The notes under the pieces are model-generated. The model was not told where the DNA came from, did no database searches, and saw only the letters and a list, made by a program, of their open reading frames with translations. This document shows positions 1-5,585 of a stretch of 9,134 nucleotides of DNA, in pieces (the first letter of the stretch is position 1; the number at the start of each line of letters is the position of its first letter). Source of the DNA: an uncultured Chlorobiales bacterium (GTDB taxonomy: Bacteria > Bacteroidota > Chlorobiia > Chlorobiales > Thermochlorobacteraceae); NCBI GenBank assembly GCA_937959145.1, contig CALGMC010000180.1, positions 1-9,134 of the forward strand. The letters are read 5' to 3'. A program made the position numbers and the translations under genes.

Positions 1-339
1 CAAGCCTTCAAAGAAGTCGCGTTTGAATTTTTTCAGAGTGAAAGCGAAGGTGCGCTGATTGAAAAACTCTTTGAGGCAGAAGATAGTGGGCGCGTTCAAG
101 GGGTGGTGCTGAATGCCGGCGCGCTGACGCATACCTCGATTGCCTTGCGCGATGCGATTGCCTCAATTCAGTTGCCCGTTGTGGAAGTGCATCTTTCGAA
201 TGTGTTTGCGCGTGAGCCTTTTCGTCGCCACTCGTTCATTTCGGAAGTCTGCATCGGCGTCATTTCTGGCTTCGGCGAAACAAGTTATCACTTAGGCGTG
301 CAAGCGTTGCTATGGCGAATTGCAAATACCGCGCGTTAA
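1..339 (+). CDS. aroQ: Type II 3-dehydroquinate dehydratase, 5'-truncated
   Basis: This is the last 112 residues of a type II dehydroquinase; the reading frame is open from base 1 to a TAA at 337-339. The enzyme dehydrates 3-dehydroquinate to 3-dehydroshikimate in the cytoplasm (shikimate pathway to aromatic amino acids) and is usually a dodecamer of about 145-150 residues, so some 35 N-terminal residues, including the catalytic Tyr/Arg loop, lie outside the window. Family motifs seen, numbered from the window edge: QSESEG (12-17; family usually QSNxEG), the NAGALTHTS substrate loop (38-46), and the VEVHLSN block with the catalytic His at 64, followed by the conserved AREPFRRHS (70-78; Arg71, Arg75). 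The C-terminal GVISGFGETSYHLGVQAL matches the family's GVIxGxGxxGYxLALxAL. It converges tail to tail with the TPR gene, with 8 bases between the stops and no evident terminator. Identification is secure. Confidence 0.95.
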   Translation, partial: QAFKEVAFEFFQSESEGALIEKLFEAEDSGRVQGVVLNAGALTHTSIALRDAIASIQLPVVEVHLSNVFAREPFRRHSFISEVCIGVISGFGETSYHLGVQALLWRIANTAR

Positions 340-347
340 ACCGTGTG

Positions 348-1082
348 TTAAATATCGGCGAGCAAAAGGCGCGATTCGCGTTTGTTTTGTTTATCGCCTG
401 CAACAATAAGCGGGAGTTTCAAAGCGATTTCAAGTTGCTGTTTGGCTTCGGCGTCGCGCCCAAGTTTGAGCAAGGCTTTGGCGTAGGCGTTGCGGTAGAA
501 AATAACTTCAGGGCTATGTGAAACGGCTTTCGCGAGATGTTTTGCTGATTGTTCATAGCTGCCTTCAGGCACGCCACCGAAAAGAAGTTTTGCAAAAGTG
601 CGCTCAACGAATCCCAATCCTGCCAATTCAAAGTGCCAAATTCCCAAGACGGCGTTCGCCATGGCGTTGCTTGCGTCAAGCGCGAGGGCTTTGTCAGCAT
701 ATTCCTTGATTTCCAATCCTAATTTCACTTTTTCTTTATTGCCACGAAAGAGTGCGATTTGACCTGTAACTTGACCGAGACGGGCGTAAATGTCAGGGTT
801 TGCGGGCGATTTTTTTAGAGCAAGTTCAAGCGCGGATTTCGCTTTGAGATACATTGCTTCTTGTTTGGATTTTGGAAGTTCATAGCCGCCGTAGAAATAA
901 GCGTCGGCGAGTTTGATACACACGTCCGCAGTTTTATCAGCGTCGTCGAGCGTTTCATAGAGCTCGATGGCAAGCGGATAATTGAAGGCGCGATAGGCGG
1001 AATCGGCTTGTGATACGGTGTCGCGTGCGGAAAGCATCGGCGTGATGAAGAAGCAAAGCAGTAGAATTGAGAACAGGCGCAT
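348..1082 (-). CDS. Exported TPR protein, RMDN-like (244 aa)
   Basis: This is a secreted or periplasmic tetratricopeptide-repeat protein of unknown role. Residues 1-19 form a signal peptide (hydrophobic run FSILLLCFFITPML, likely cut after MLSA). Cys10 sits inside the hydrophobic core, so it is not a convincing lipobox. The rest is helical repeats: about 24-55, 56-93, 94-136 (DIYARLGQVTGQIAL then ADKALALDASNAMAN), 140-190 and 195-225. Residues 146-170 (starting LGIWHFELAGLGFVER, then AKLLFGGVP) followed by SYEQSAKHLAKAVSHSPE resemble the block LGxWxxExxxLxxxERxxAxxLFGxxPxxTxxEAL of eukaryotic regulator-of-microtubule-dynamics proteins (RMDN1-3), more than a generic TPR. This resemblance is recalled by eye, not scored. 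It lies downstream of ppiD on the same strand, 139 bases away and beyond a hairpin, so it may have its own promoter. No Shine-Dalgarno precedes the ATG; the start is chosen because it gives the signal peptide. Confidence 0.8.
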   Translation of the reverse strand: MRLFSILLLCFFITPMLSARDTVSQADSAYRAFNYPLAIELYETLDDADKTADVCIKLADAYFYGGYELPKSKQEAMYLKAKSALELALKKSPANPDIYARLGQVTGQIALFRGNKEKVKLGLEIKEYADKALALDASNAMANAVLGIWHFELAGLGFVERTFAKLLFGGVPEGSYEQSAKHLAKAVSHSPEVIFYRNAYAKALLKLGRDAEAKQQLEIALKLPLIVAGDKQNKRESRLLLADI

Positions 1083-1160
1083 TCGGGTCTTGCGTCGTTT
1101 TATTGGTGAAATTAAACTTCTTTGAAATTACGAATTTGAGAAGGCTAATGTCGGAATATA

Positions 1161-1195
1161 AAAGCCTTGCTCGTGATTTTCGAACAAGGCTTTCG
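1161..1195 (-). terminator. Hairpin terminator downstream of ppiD
   Basis: Read on the minus strand, arms AAAGCCTTGTTCG (1193-1181) and CGAGCAAGGCTTT (1173-1161) pair over 13 positions with one A-C mismatch around a 7-base loop (AAAATCA). The stem is followed by TATATT, a weak T-rich tail. It starts 28 bases after the ppiD stop and lies 78 bases before the TPR gene start. Its position and GC-rich stem suit a factor-independent terminator, but the tail is poor, so some read-through into the TPR gene is plausible. Confidence 0.65.
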
Positions 1196-1221
1196 TTTGT
1201 TTCAGTTCCACACAAAAGCAA

Positions 1222-3327
1222 TTAGAACATCATTCGATTGTCTTCAATATCGGCTTTCTTCTTCAAGGCTTGAACCCAATTTTGTTGAACTTGAGTTTTC
1301 TTTTCTTGCAAGAGTTGATTGCGGAGCGTTTCCTTTTGCGATTCAAAGTCTTCGTCCTTGCCTGATTCTTTTGCAGTAAGCATAGCGATAGCAACGCCGC
1401 GATTGGTATCAATCGGTTTAGAGAGTTGATTGACTTCCATCGTGGAGATAATCGAGACGAAATTAGCCTCACGACCTAATCCTGCAACATTCGGGCTTTG
1501 AAGCGAGACGCCGTTGAACTCACGCACAACAGAGCCTGAATCGAGCGAAGCGAGTTTTTGAAGGTCGTTGCCCGATTGCTCAACGAGTTTTTTTGCGGTC
1601 TCGCGCAGTTCGGCGAGTTTCTTCTCACGAATCAGTTTGTTTTTGATGTCGCGTTTGAGATTGTCGTCGAGGCGGCGGTAGCCGTCATCGTTTTTCTCAA
1701 CGAGTTGCATCACAGCGAATCCATCTTTCACGGCAATCACTTCGCTGATTTGATTTTCTTTGGCATTGAAAGCGAACTTCATCACGCTTGCGCTTGTGCC
1801 AAGCATCGGAATGAATCCGCCTTTTGAGAACTGTCCGGTTTGGCGCACTTCGTAGCCTTTCTTTTCGGCTTCTTTATCGAAGCCTTCTTCGGAGGCGAAG
1901 TATTGAAACTCGCTGGCGGCACGGCGTTGGCGGTCAATCGTTGAAGGGCTTGGAACGATTTTTTTGACAAGTTCAACGCCTTTAACATCGCGCGTATCGC
2001 GTCCTGTAATTTTAATCAAGTGAATTCCGAACTGCGTTTGAACAGGACCGATAAGGTCGCCGACTTTGCCCGAGAACGAAGCATCTTCAAACGGCTTCAC
2101 CATTCTGCCTTTGCCATACCAGCCTAAGTCGCCGCCGCCTTGCGCCGAGCCATCTTTTGAATTTTGACGCGCCGCATCTTCGAAAGAAATTTCGCCTTTT
2201 TTAATGCGTGCCAAAAGGGCTTTGGCTTCGTCAATCGTTTTGAGCGTATCGGCTTTCGTGCTACCTGAGGGCTGTAAGAGGATATGCGACGAGCGCACCA
2301 CAGGCTCGCCATCTTGTTTGACGTCGGTAATTTTAATGAGTTTGAACTCACCAAATTCGCGCACAGGACCAATCACCATGCCCGCTTTCACTTCGCCCTT
2401 GTAAATCGCTTCATCAAGTTCAGGGCTAATAGAGCCGTGCGCGAATGATTTACCAAAGTTCGGCGGTTGGTCGCCATGAATGTTGATGAAATCAGTATCG
2501 TTCTTGGTTTCAGCAAATTCGCGGACGAGTTTTTTGAGGTCGTTTTCAATCGAGAGCGTGTCTTCGGGGGTCGGTGTGTTTGGGAAGAAAACGAACTTGG
2601 CGGAGCGGTTGGGCTCTTGCTTGTAGTCGTCGCGGTGGTCGCGGTAGTAAGCCGAAATTTCGCCGTCGCTGATGTTATACATTGAATCGGGCTTCGTGCG
2701 AGAAAAATCCAGCAGAACAAATTTGCCTGTAAGTTTCAAGCGGTCTTGATGAAATTTGATTCGCGCTTCTTCATCGCTGACACGGACAGAGGCGAGGTGC
2801 AGACGCTCGAGTTTTTCGCGCATTTTGATTTGGCGAACATATTCTTCGACCTGAATCCATGCTTTTTTGTTTTCAGGAGCGGCGGCGGCTTGCATTAAGG
2901 CTTCCTTGTTGATTTTGCCGGTTTTGGGGTCGCGAAATTGTTGCGCAAGAAAATCAGGCGGATTATCAGAGAAAATGGCATCGACGATTTCTTGGTCGCT
3001 CACTTTAATGCCCTGCTTTTCATATTCTTTGGTGAGCAATTCGCGCTCAACGAGGTCGTTCCAGACTTGGTCGCGAATGCGCGCGTCTAAGGCGTCGTCA
3101 ATTTCCGCGCCTTGCGATTGCTGGCGGTAATTGTCGATGTATGCTTTGTAAAGGCGTTCATATTCTTTGAGGGTAATCGGTTTGCCATCAATGCGTCCAG
3201 CTTCGTTAGGACGGTTTTGCAATCCGGTGAAGTCCATGCCCCACTCGAAGACAATCGTGATGACGAAGGCAACAATCAACACGACGAAGAGCCATTTCGC
3301 GCTTTCGCGCATTTTGTTCATAACCAT
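1222..3327 (-). CDS. ppiD: PpiD/SurA-type peptidyl-prolyl cis-trans isomerase (701 aa)
   Basis: This is a membrane-anchored periplasmic folding factor that catalyses cis-trans isomerisation of prolyl bonds and chaperones exported and outer-membrane proteins. Residues 1-11 are a short basic cytoplasmic tail and 12-29 a single transmembrane helix (WLFVVLIVAFVITIVF). Residues 35-195 form the SurA-like N-terminal chaperone region (VWNDLVERELLTKEYEKQGI). Residues 236-335 look like a degenerate parvulin fold. Residues 345-441 are a canonical parvulin domain: SSHILL with His348, SKDGSAQGGGDLGW, Met409, Phe413, Phe418 and FGIHLIKI with His436, so it is predicted active. Two further parvulin-like half units occur near 503-545 and 622-655, and a charged helical tail at 655-690. 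The length is near that of Bacteroidota/Chlorobiota PpiD proteins and longer than E. coli PpiD (623 aa). ATG at 3327 is used; ATG at 3321 (Met3) is an equal alternative, and neither has a Shine-Dalgarno. It is divergent from the glycosyltransferase gene. Confidence 0.92.
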   Translation of the reverse strand: MVMNKMRESAKWLFVVLIVAFVITIVFEWGMDFTGLQNRPNEAGRIDGKPITLKEYERLYKAYIDNYRQQSQGAEIDDALDARIRDQVWNDLVERELLTKEYEKQGIKVSDQEIVDAIFSDNPPDFLAQQFRDPKTGKINKEALMQAAAAPENKKAWIQVEEYVRQIKMREKLERLHLASVRVSDEEARIKFHQDRLKLTGKFVLLDFSRTKPDSMYNISDGEISAYYRDHRDDYKQEPNRSAKFVFFPNTPTPEDTLSIENDLKKLVREFAETKNDTDFINIHGDQPPNFGKSFAHGSISPELDEAIYKGEVKAGMVIGPVREFGEFKLIKITDVKQDGEPVVRSSHILLQPSGSTKADTLKTIDEAKALLARIKKGEISFEDAARQNSKDGSAQGGGDLGWYGKGRMVKPFEDASFSGKVGDLIGPVQTQFGIHLIKITGRDTRDVKGVELVKKIVPSPSTIDRQRRAASEFQYFASEEGFDKEAEKKGYEVRQTGQFSKGGFIPMLGTSASVMKFAFNAKENQISEVIAVKDGFAVMQLVEKNDDGYRRLDDNLKRDIKNKLIREKKLAELRETAKKLVEQSGNDLQKLASLDSGSVVREFNGVSLQSPNVAGLGREANFVSIISTMEVNQLSKPIDTNRGVAIAMLTAKESGKDEDFESQKETLRNQLLQEKKTQVQQNWVQALKKKADIEDNRMMF

Positions 3328-3359
3328 ATTGAAGAGTTCCGATGGAATATGTTAGTTTC

Positions 3360-3384
3360 ACGCACAGCGATAGCCGTGCGTTTT
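3360..3384. repeat. Inverted repeat in the ppiD/glycosyltransferase divergent region
   Basis: Arms ACGCAC (3360-3365) and GTGCGT (3376-3381) are perfect complements. After one A-C mismatch the pairing continues with GC/GC around a GATA tetraloop (3369-3372). TTT follows on the plus strand at 3382-3384. It lies 33 bases from the ppiD start and 79 bases from the glycosyltransferase start, within 135 bases of non-coding DNA that must hold both promoters. It could be an operator or a short leader hairpin; no function can be assigned. Confidence 0.35.
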
Positions 3385-3462
3385 AGAATTCGGCTTAACT
3401 GAATTGAATTTAGAAAGCCGCAAATATACGCCACGCCCGCAAAAAAACTAAACCACGTCGCA

Positions 3463-4602
3463 ATGACCATTTTTTTGGCAATCACCATTGCCCTTCTCGC
3501 ATTTTACCTTGTTCAATCGTGCTTATTTTATTGGGGTCTGAATCGATTGCCAAAGCACCGTAAGTTACCTGACAAATTGCCGTTTGTATCGGTTGTCGTT
3601 GCCGCACGCAATGAAGAGCAAAACATCGCGCGAACGCTCGATTCGCTCGTTGAGATTGATTATCCGCATGACCGATTGGAAATTATCATTAGCGATGGGG
3701 CGTCAACCGATGCAACCCCAAACATCGTCGAGGACTATGCGCGACGTTTTCCATTCGTTCATCTGCATCGTGCCGACCAAAATCGAAAAATTCGCGGCAA
3801 AGCCAATGCCGTCCATCAAGCCGTCGAACGCTCAAAAGGCGAGTTTATTTTTCTCACCGATGCCGATTGCATTGTTCAAAAAACTTGGATAAAAGAAACA
3901 TTGAAATTTTTCACTGACGATGTCGGGCTTGTCTGCGGCATTACGATTCCAAAAGAACTTGATAAAACCAAACGGGATAACTGGTTTTCAGCCATGCAGT
4001 CGCTCGATTGGTGCTACATTTTGGGGGTTAGTTCGGGGCGTGCCTCTGTTGGCTTTCCGATTGGTGGCATCGGAAATAATTTCACCTTTCGCAAACAAAC
4101 CTATCAGGAAATCGGTGGATATGAAAATATCAAATTCAGCATCACGGAAGATTTCGCGCTCTTTCAAGCGATTCTGAAGTCGCGCTGGAAAATCGTTTTC
4201 CCGACGCTTTACGAAACGCACAACTTCACTGAGCCGATGCAGACCGCCGCCGACCTTTACGCACAGAAAAAGCGATGGACGCTCGGCGGATTAGACGCGA
4301 GTGCCGTTCATAGTTTCTTTGCATTGCTCATGTTTCTTGTGCATCTCTTCAGCCTGCTTGCCTTTGGTTTGCTTCCGATTGAAATTGCGCTTAGCGTGCT
4401 GGGCATAAAGTTCATAGCCGATTTCCTCATCGTATTTCCCGTTCTGAAAAAACTACGCGAGATGTGGCTTTTGAAGTATTTCTTGTTGTTCGAACTCTAC
4501 TACTACGCATTTGTCTTTCTTGTGCCTGTGGTGATTGGCTTCAGCCGCAATGTGCAATGGAAAGGCATCAGTTATGATTTAAGCAAGGAAAGAGCGTCGT
4601 AA
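3463..4602 (+). CDS. Membrane family 2 glycosyltransferase with QxxRW motif (379 aa)
   Basis: This is an inner-membrane enzyme that transfers a sugar from a nucleotide-sugar donor, by inverting chemistry in family GT2, to an unknown polysaccharide or lipid acceptor. Residues 2-25 form an N-terminal transmembrane helix. The GT-A domain spans about 40-275: FVSVVVAARNEEQNIARTL (41-59), nucleotide-binding SDGASTD (77-83), metal-binding DAD (133-135), the ITED motif with the likely catalytic base at Glu229-Asp230, and QKKRW (268-272), which fits the QxxRW signature of processive synthases such as cellulose and hyaluronan synthases. Three hydrophobic segments follow (about 283-305, 307-326, 338-360), giving about four membrane helices and no PilZ domain. 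It is much shorter than BcsA and closer in size to small GT2 membrane enzymes. The ATG at 3463 gives the N-terminal helix; an A7 run but no Shine-Dalgarno precedes it. No other polysaccharide genes are adjacent, so the product is unknown. Confidence 0.88.
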   Translation: MTIFLAITIALLAFYLVQSCLFYWGLNRLPKHRKLPDKLPFVSVVVAARNEEQNIARTLDSLVEIDYPHDRLEIIISDGASTDATPNIVEDYARRFPFVHLHRADQNRKIRGKANAVHQAVERSKGEFIFLTDADCIVQKTWIKETLKFFTDDVGLVCGITIPKELDKTKRDNWFSAMQSLDWCYILGVSSGRASVGFPIGGIGNNFTFRKQTYQEIGGYENIKFSITEDFALFQAILKSRWKIVFPTLYETHNFTEPMQTAADLYAQKKRWTLGGLDASAVHSFFALLMFLVHLFSLLAFGLLPIEIALSVLGIKFIADFLIVFPVLKKLREMWLLKYFLLFELYYYAFVFLVPVVIGFSRNVQWKGISYDLSKERAS

Positions 4603-4627
4603 TTTGAAGAAGTAGTAATAGACGGCA

Positions 4628-4909
4628 TTACTGGCTGGCTTTCGGAACGCGCTGCACATCAGCAAGCGGCAGACCAAGTTCTTTTGAGATTTGCTCGTCC
4701 GATAAGCCAAGTCGTCTTAGAATCGGAACGGTTTCAAGTTTGCCCTCAATCTTGCCTTCAATCTTGCCCTCGAGTCTACCTTCAATCTTGCCTGCGATTA
4801 TGCCCTCGAGTTTTCCTTTTTCAAGACCTTCCTGTCTGCCTTCCTCCAAAATTTCTTGGAAGGCTCGGGTTTCGCGCAGAATTTCTTCTTCAATGCCGAG
4901 CAGTTTCAT
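4628..4909 (-). CDS. Possible internal translation product of the DUF2887 gene (93 aa)
   Basis: Met184 of the DUF2887 protein (ATG at 4909-4907) is preceded by GGAGG with a 6-base spacer, while none of the main gene starts in the window has such a signal. Translation from here would yield residues 184-276: a short helical linker (MKLLGIEEEILRETRAFQEI), the GK(I/L)EG repeats and the C-terminal helical tail, without the nuclease core. E. coli rpn genes are reported to encode C-terminal small proteins from internal starts that inhibit the full-length nuclease; that this gene does the same is inference. The signal is made of the codons for Ser-Arg-Arg-Asp-Ile and could be chance, and a lineage that makes little use of Shine-Dalgarno sequences may not read it. 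Confidence 0.3.
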   Translation of the reverse strand: MKLLGIEEEILRETRAFQEILEEGRQEGLEKGKLEGIIAGKIEGRLEGKIEGKIEGKLETVPILRRLGLSDEQISKELGLPLADVQRVPKASQ

Positions 4910-5458
4910 AATGTCCCTCCGACTTTTGTCTTTGAATTTGTAAAACAAAATTTGCTGAACAACATCTAAATATAATGTGGAACTGGCAATCAAATCGCGC
5001 GCAAGTTGTGGCGCACTTGTTTCAGGCTCGATAAGTAGTTTGAACAGTGCTGACGGGTCGTTGTTTTTCAGGGGCAACTCGTCCAAATAAATCCGCTTGA
5101 CAAGACCGATATCGAGCAGTTTTTGATACGGACGGATTTTCTTCGTCTCAACCCTGCGACTTGGATAAATAACAATGCCTTGCCACTCGCCAACTTCAAA
5201 CTGTTTCAAATACAAAAAAATCTCCGCAAAAAATCGACCATAAAAGGCTTCATCGGCTTGAAACTGTGCCTCGACGAAGTAGGTTAGGTCGTCGCCTATC
5301 TTCGGCTGAAAAATCGCATCAATGCGGAACGCCGTTTCTTTAAGTTCAACGGACTTGAAGAGATACTTTTCGGCATCGCTTGCATCTCTGCCAATGAGCG
5401 AGAAAAAGCCTTGCGGCAAACGCTTGAAAATAAGATAGGTGAGCTTATCAGTTCGCAT
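4628..5458 (-). CDS. DUF2887 protein, Rpn/PD-(D/E)XK nuclease-like (276 aa)
   Basis: The N-terminus MRTDKLTYLIFKRLPQGFF matches the start of DUF2887 proteins, common in cyanobacteria and other filamentous or environmental bacteria and related to the Rpn (recombination-promoting nuclease, YhgA-like) group. A PD-(D/E)XK-like core is visible: Asp47 in FRIDAIF, then VEAQ with Glu63 and Gln65, followed by the family block FYGRFFAEIFLYLKQF (72-87). Residues 93-145 (WQGIVIYPSRRVE, YLDEL) continue the domain. Residues 207-242 are a low-complexity run of GK(I/L)EG units, then a short helical tail (LRRLGLSDEQISKELGL), usual for Rpn-type proteins. ATG at 5458 is chosen because it begins the conserved MxTDKL motif; the same frame extends upstream to 5599, but that extension covers intergenic repeats and is not family-like. 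Likely DNA nuclease or defence-related activity is inferred from the family. It converges with the glycosyltransferase gene, 25 bases between stops. See the separate entry for a possible internal start. Confidence 0.88.
   Translation of the reverse strand: MRTDKLTYLIFKRLPQGFFSLIGRDASDAEKYLFKSVELKETAFRIDAIFQPKIGDDLTYFVEAQFQADEAFYGRFFAEIFLYLKQFEVGEWQGIVIYPSRRVETKKIRPYQKLLDIGLVKRIYLDELPLKNNDPSALFKLLIEPETSAPQLARDLIASSTLYLDVVQQILFYKFKDKSRRDIMKLLGIEEEILRETRAFQEILEEGRQEGLEKGKLEGIIAGKIEGRLEGKIEGKIEGKLETVPILRRLGLSDEQISKELGLPLADVQRVPKASQ
4735..4842 (-). repeat. 12-base tandem repeat encoding GKxE units in the DUF2887 tail
   Basis: About nine imperfect 12-base units run in register from 4735 to 4842. 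The best-kept are 4747-4758, 4759-4770 and 4783-4794, which differ by one or two bases (plus-strand consensus CAATCTTGCCTT). Each unit encodes four residues; on the coding strand the protein reads GKLE, GKIE, GKIE, GRLE, GKIE, then more divergent units toward residue 207. Because units are multiples of three, slippage would lengthen or shorten the protein without a frameshift. Such EGKxEG tails are common in Rpn-type proteins. Confidence 0.8.
4915..4920 (-). promoter_or_regulatory. Internal Shine-Dalgarno-like site in the DUF2887 gene
   Basis: The minus strand reads GGAGGGACATT then ATG, so GGAGG (4920-4916) stands 6 bases before an in-frame ATG at 4909. This is a textbook ribosome-binding site, and the only one found next to a candidate start in this window. 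It lies within coding sequence (codons for Arg180-Arg181, CGG AGG), so it may be coincidental. Confidence 0.35.
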
Positions 5459-5495
5459 CGATTGACGAATTTGATTGCCGCAGAATTTCTTTGCG

Positions 5496-5521
5496 TTTAA
5501 CTTGTAAAATTTAACTTGTAA
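5496..5521. repeat. 12-base direct repeat in the DUF2887/mutase divergent region
   Basis: TTTAACTTGTAA occurs twice, at 5496-5507 and 5510-5521, with a 14-base period; a diverged partial copy (TTAACTGATAA) starts at 5554. The pair sits in the 127-base region between the divergent DUF2887 (start 5458) and acyl-CoA mutase (start 5586) genes. GATAAT follows the second copy at 5522-5527 and recurs at 5560-5565, each one base from a -10 consensus, but without a good -35 partner. Tandem operator half-sites or chance in an AT-rich spacer are both possible. Confidence 0.4.
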
Positions 5522-5585
5522 GATAATGAAGCCAATAACTAACTTCCTGACACTTAACTGATAATGAACTAATCCAATTCTAACT

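Noticed and set aside
3391..3420. Second inverted repeat CGGCTT...AAGCCG in the ppiD/glycosyltransferase spacer
   Set aside because: Only 6 bp with an 18-base loop; expected by chance.
4615..4631. GTAAT...ATTAC inverted repeat between the glycosyltransferase and DUF2887 stops as a bidirectional terminator
   Set aside because: The stem is 5 bp, AT-rich and lacks a T-run.
4735..4842. Short repeats as a possible CRISPR array
   Set aside because: The 12-base units are contiguous, without spacers, and encode a GKxE tail in frame.
4628..5458. DUF2887/Rpn-like gene as a mark of a transposon or defence island
   Set aside because: No transposase, terminal inverted repeats, target duplication or other defence genes are visible; neighbours are housekeeping genes.
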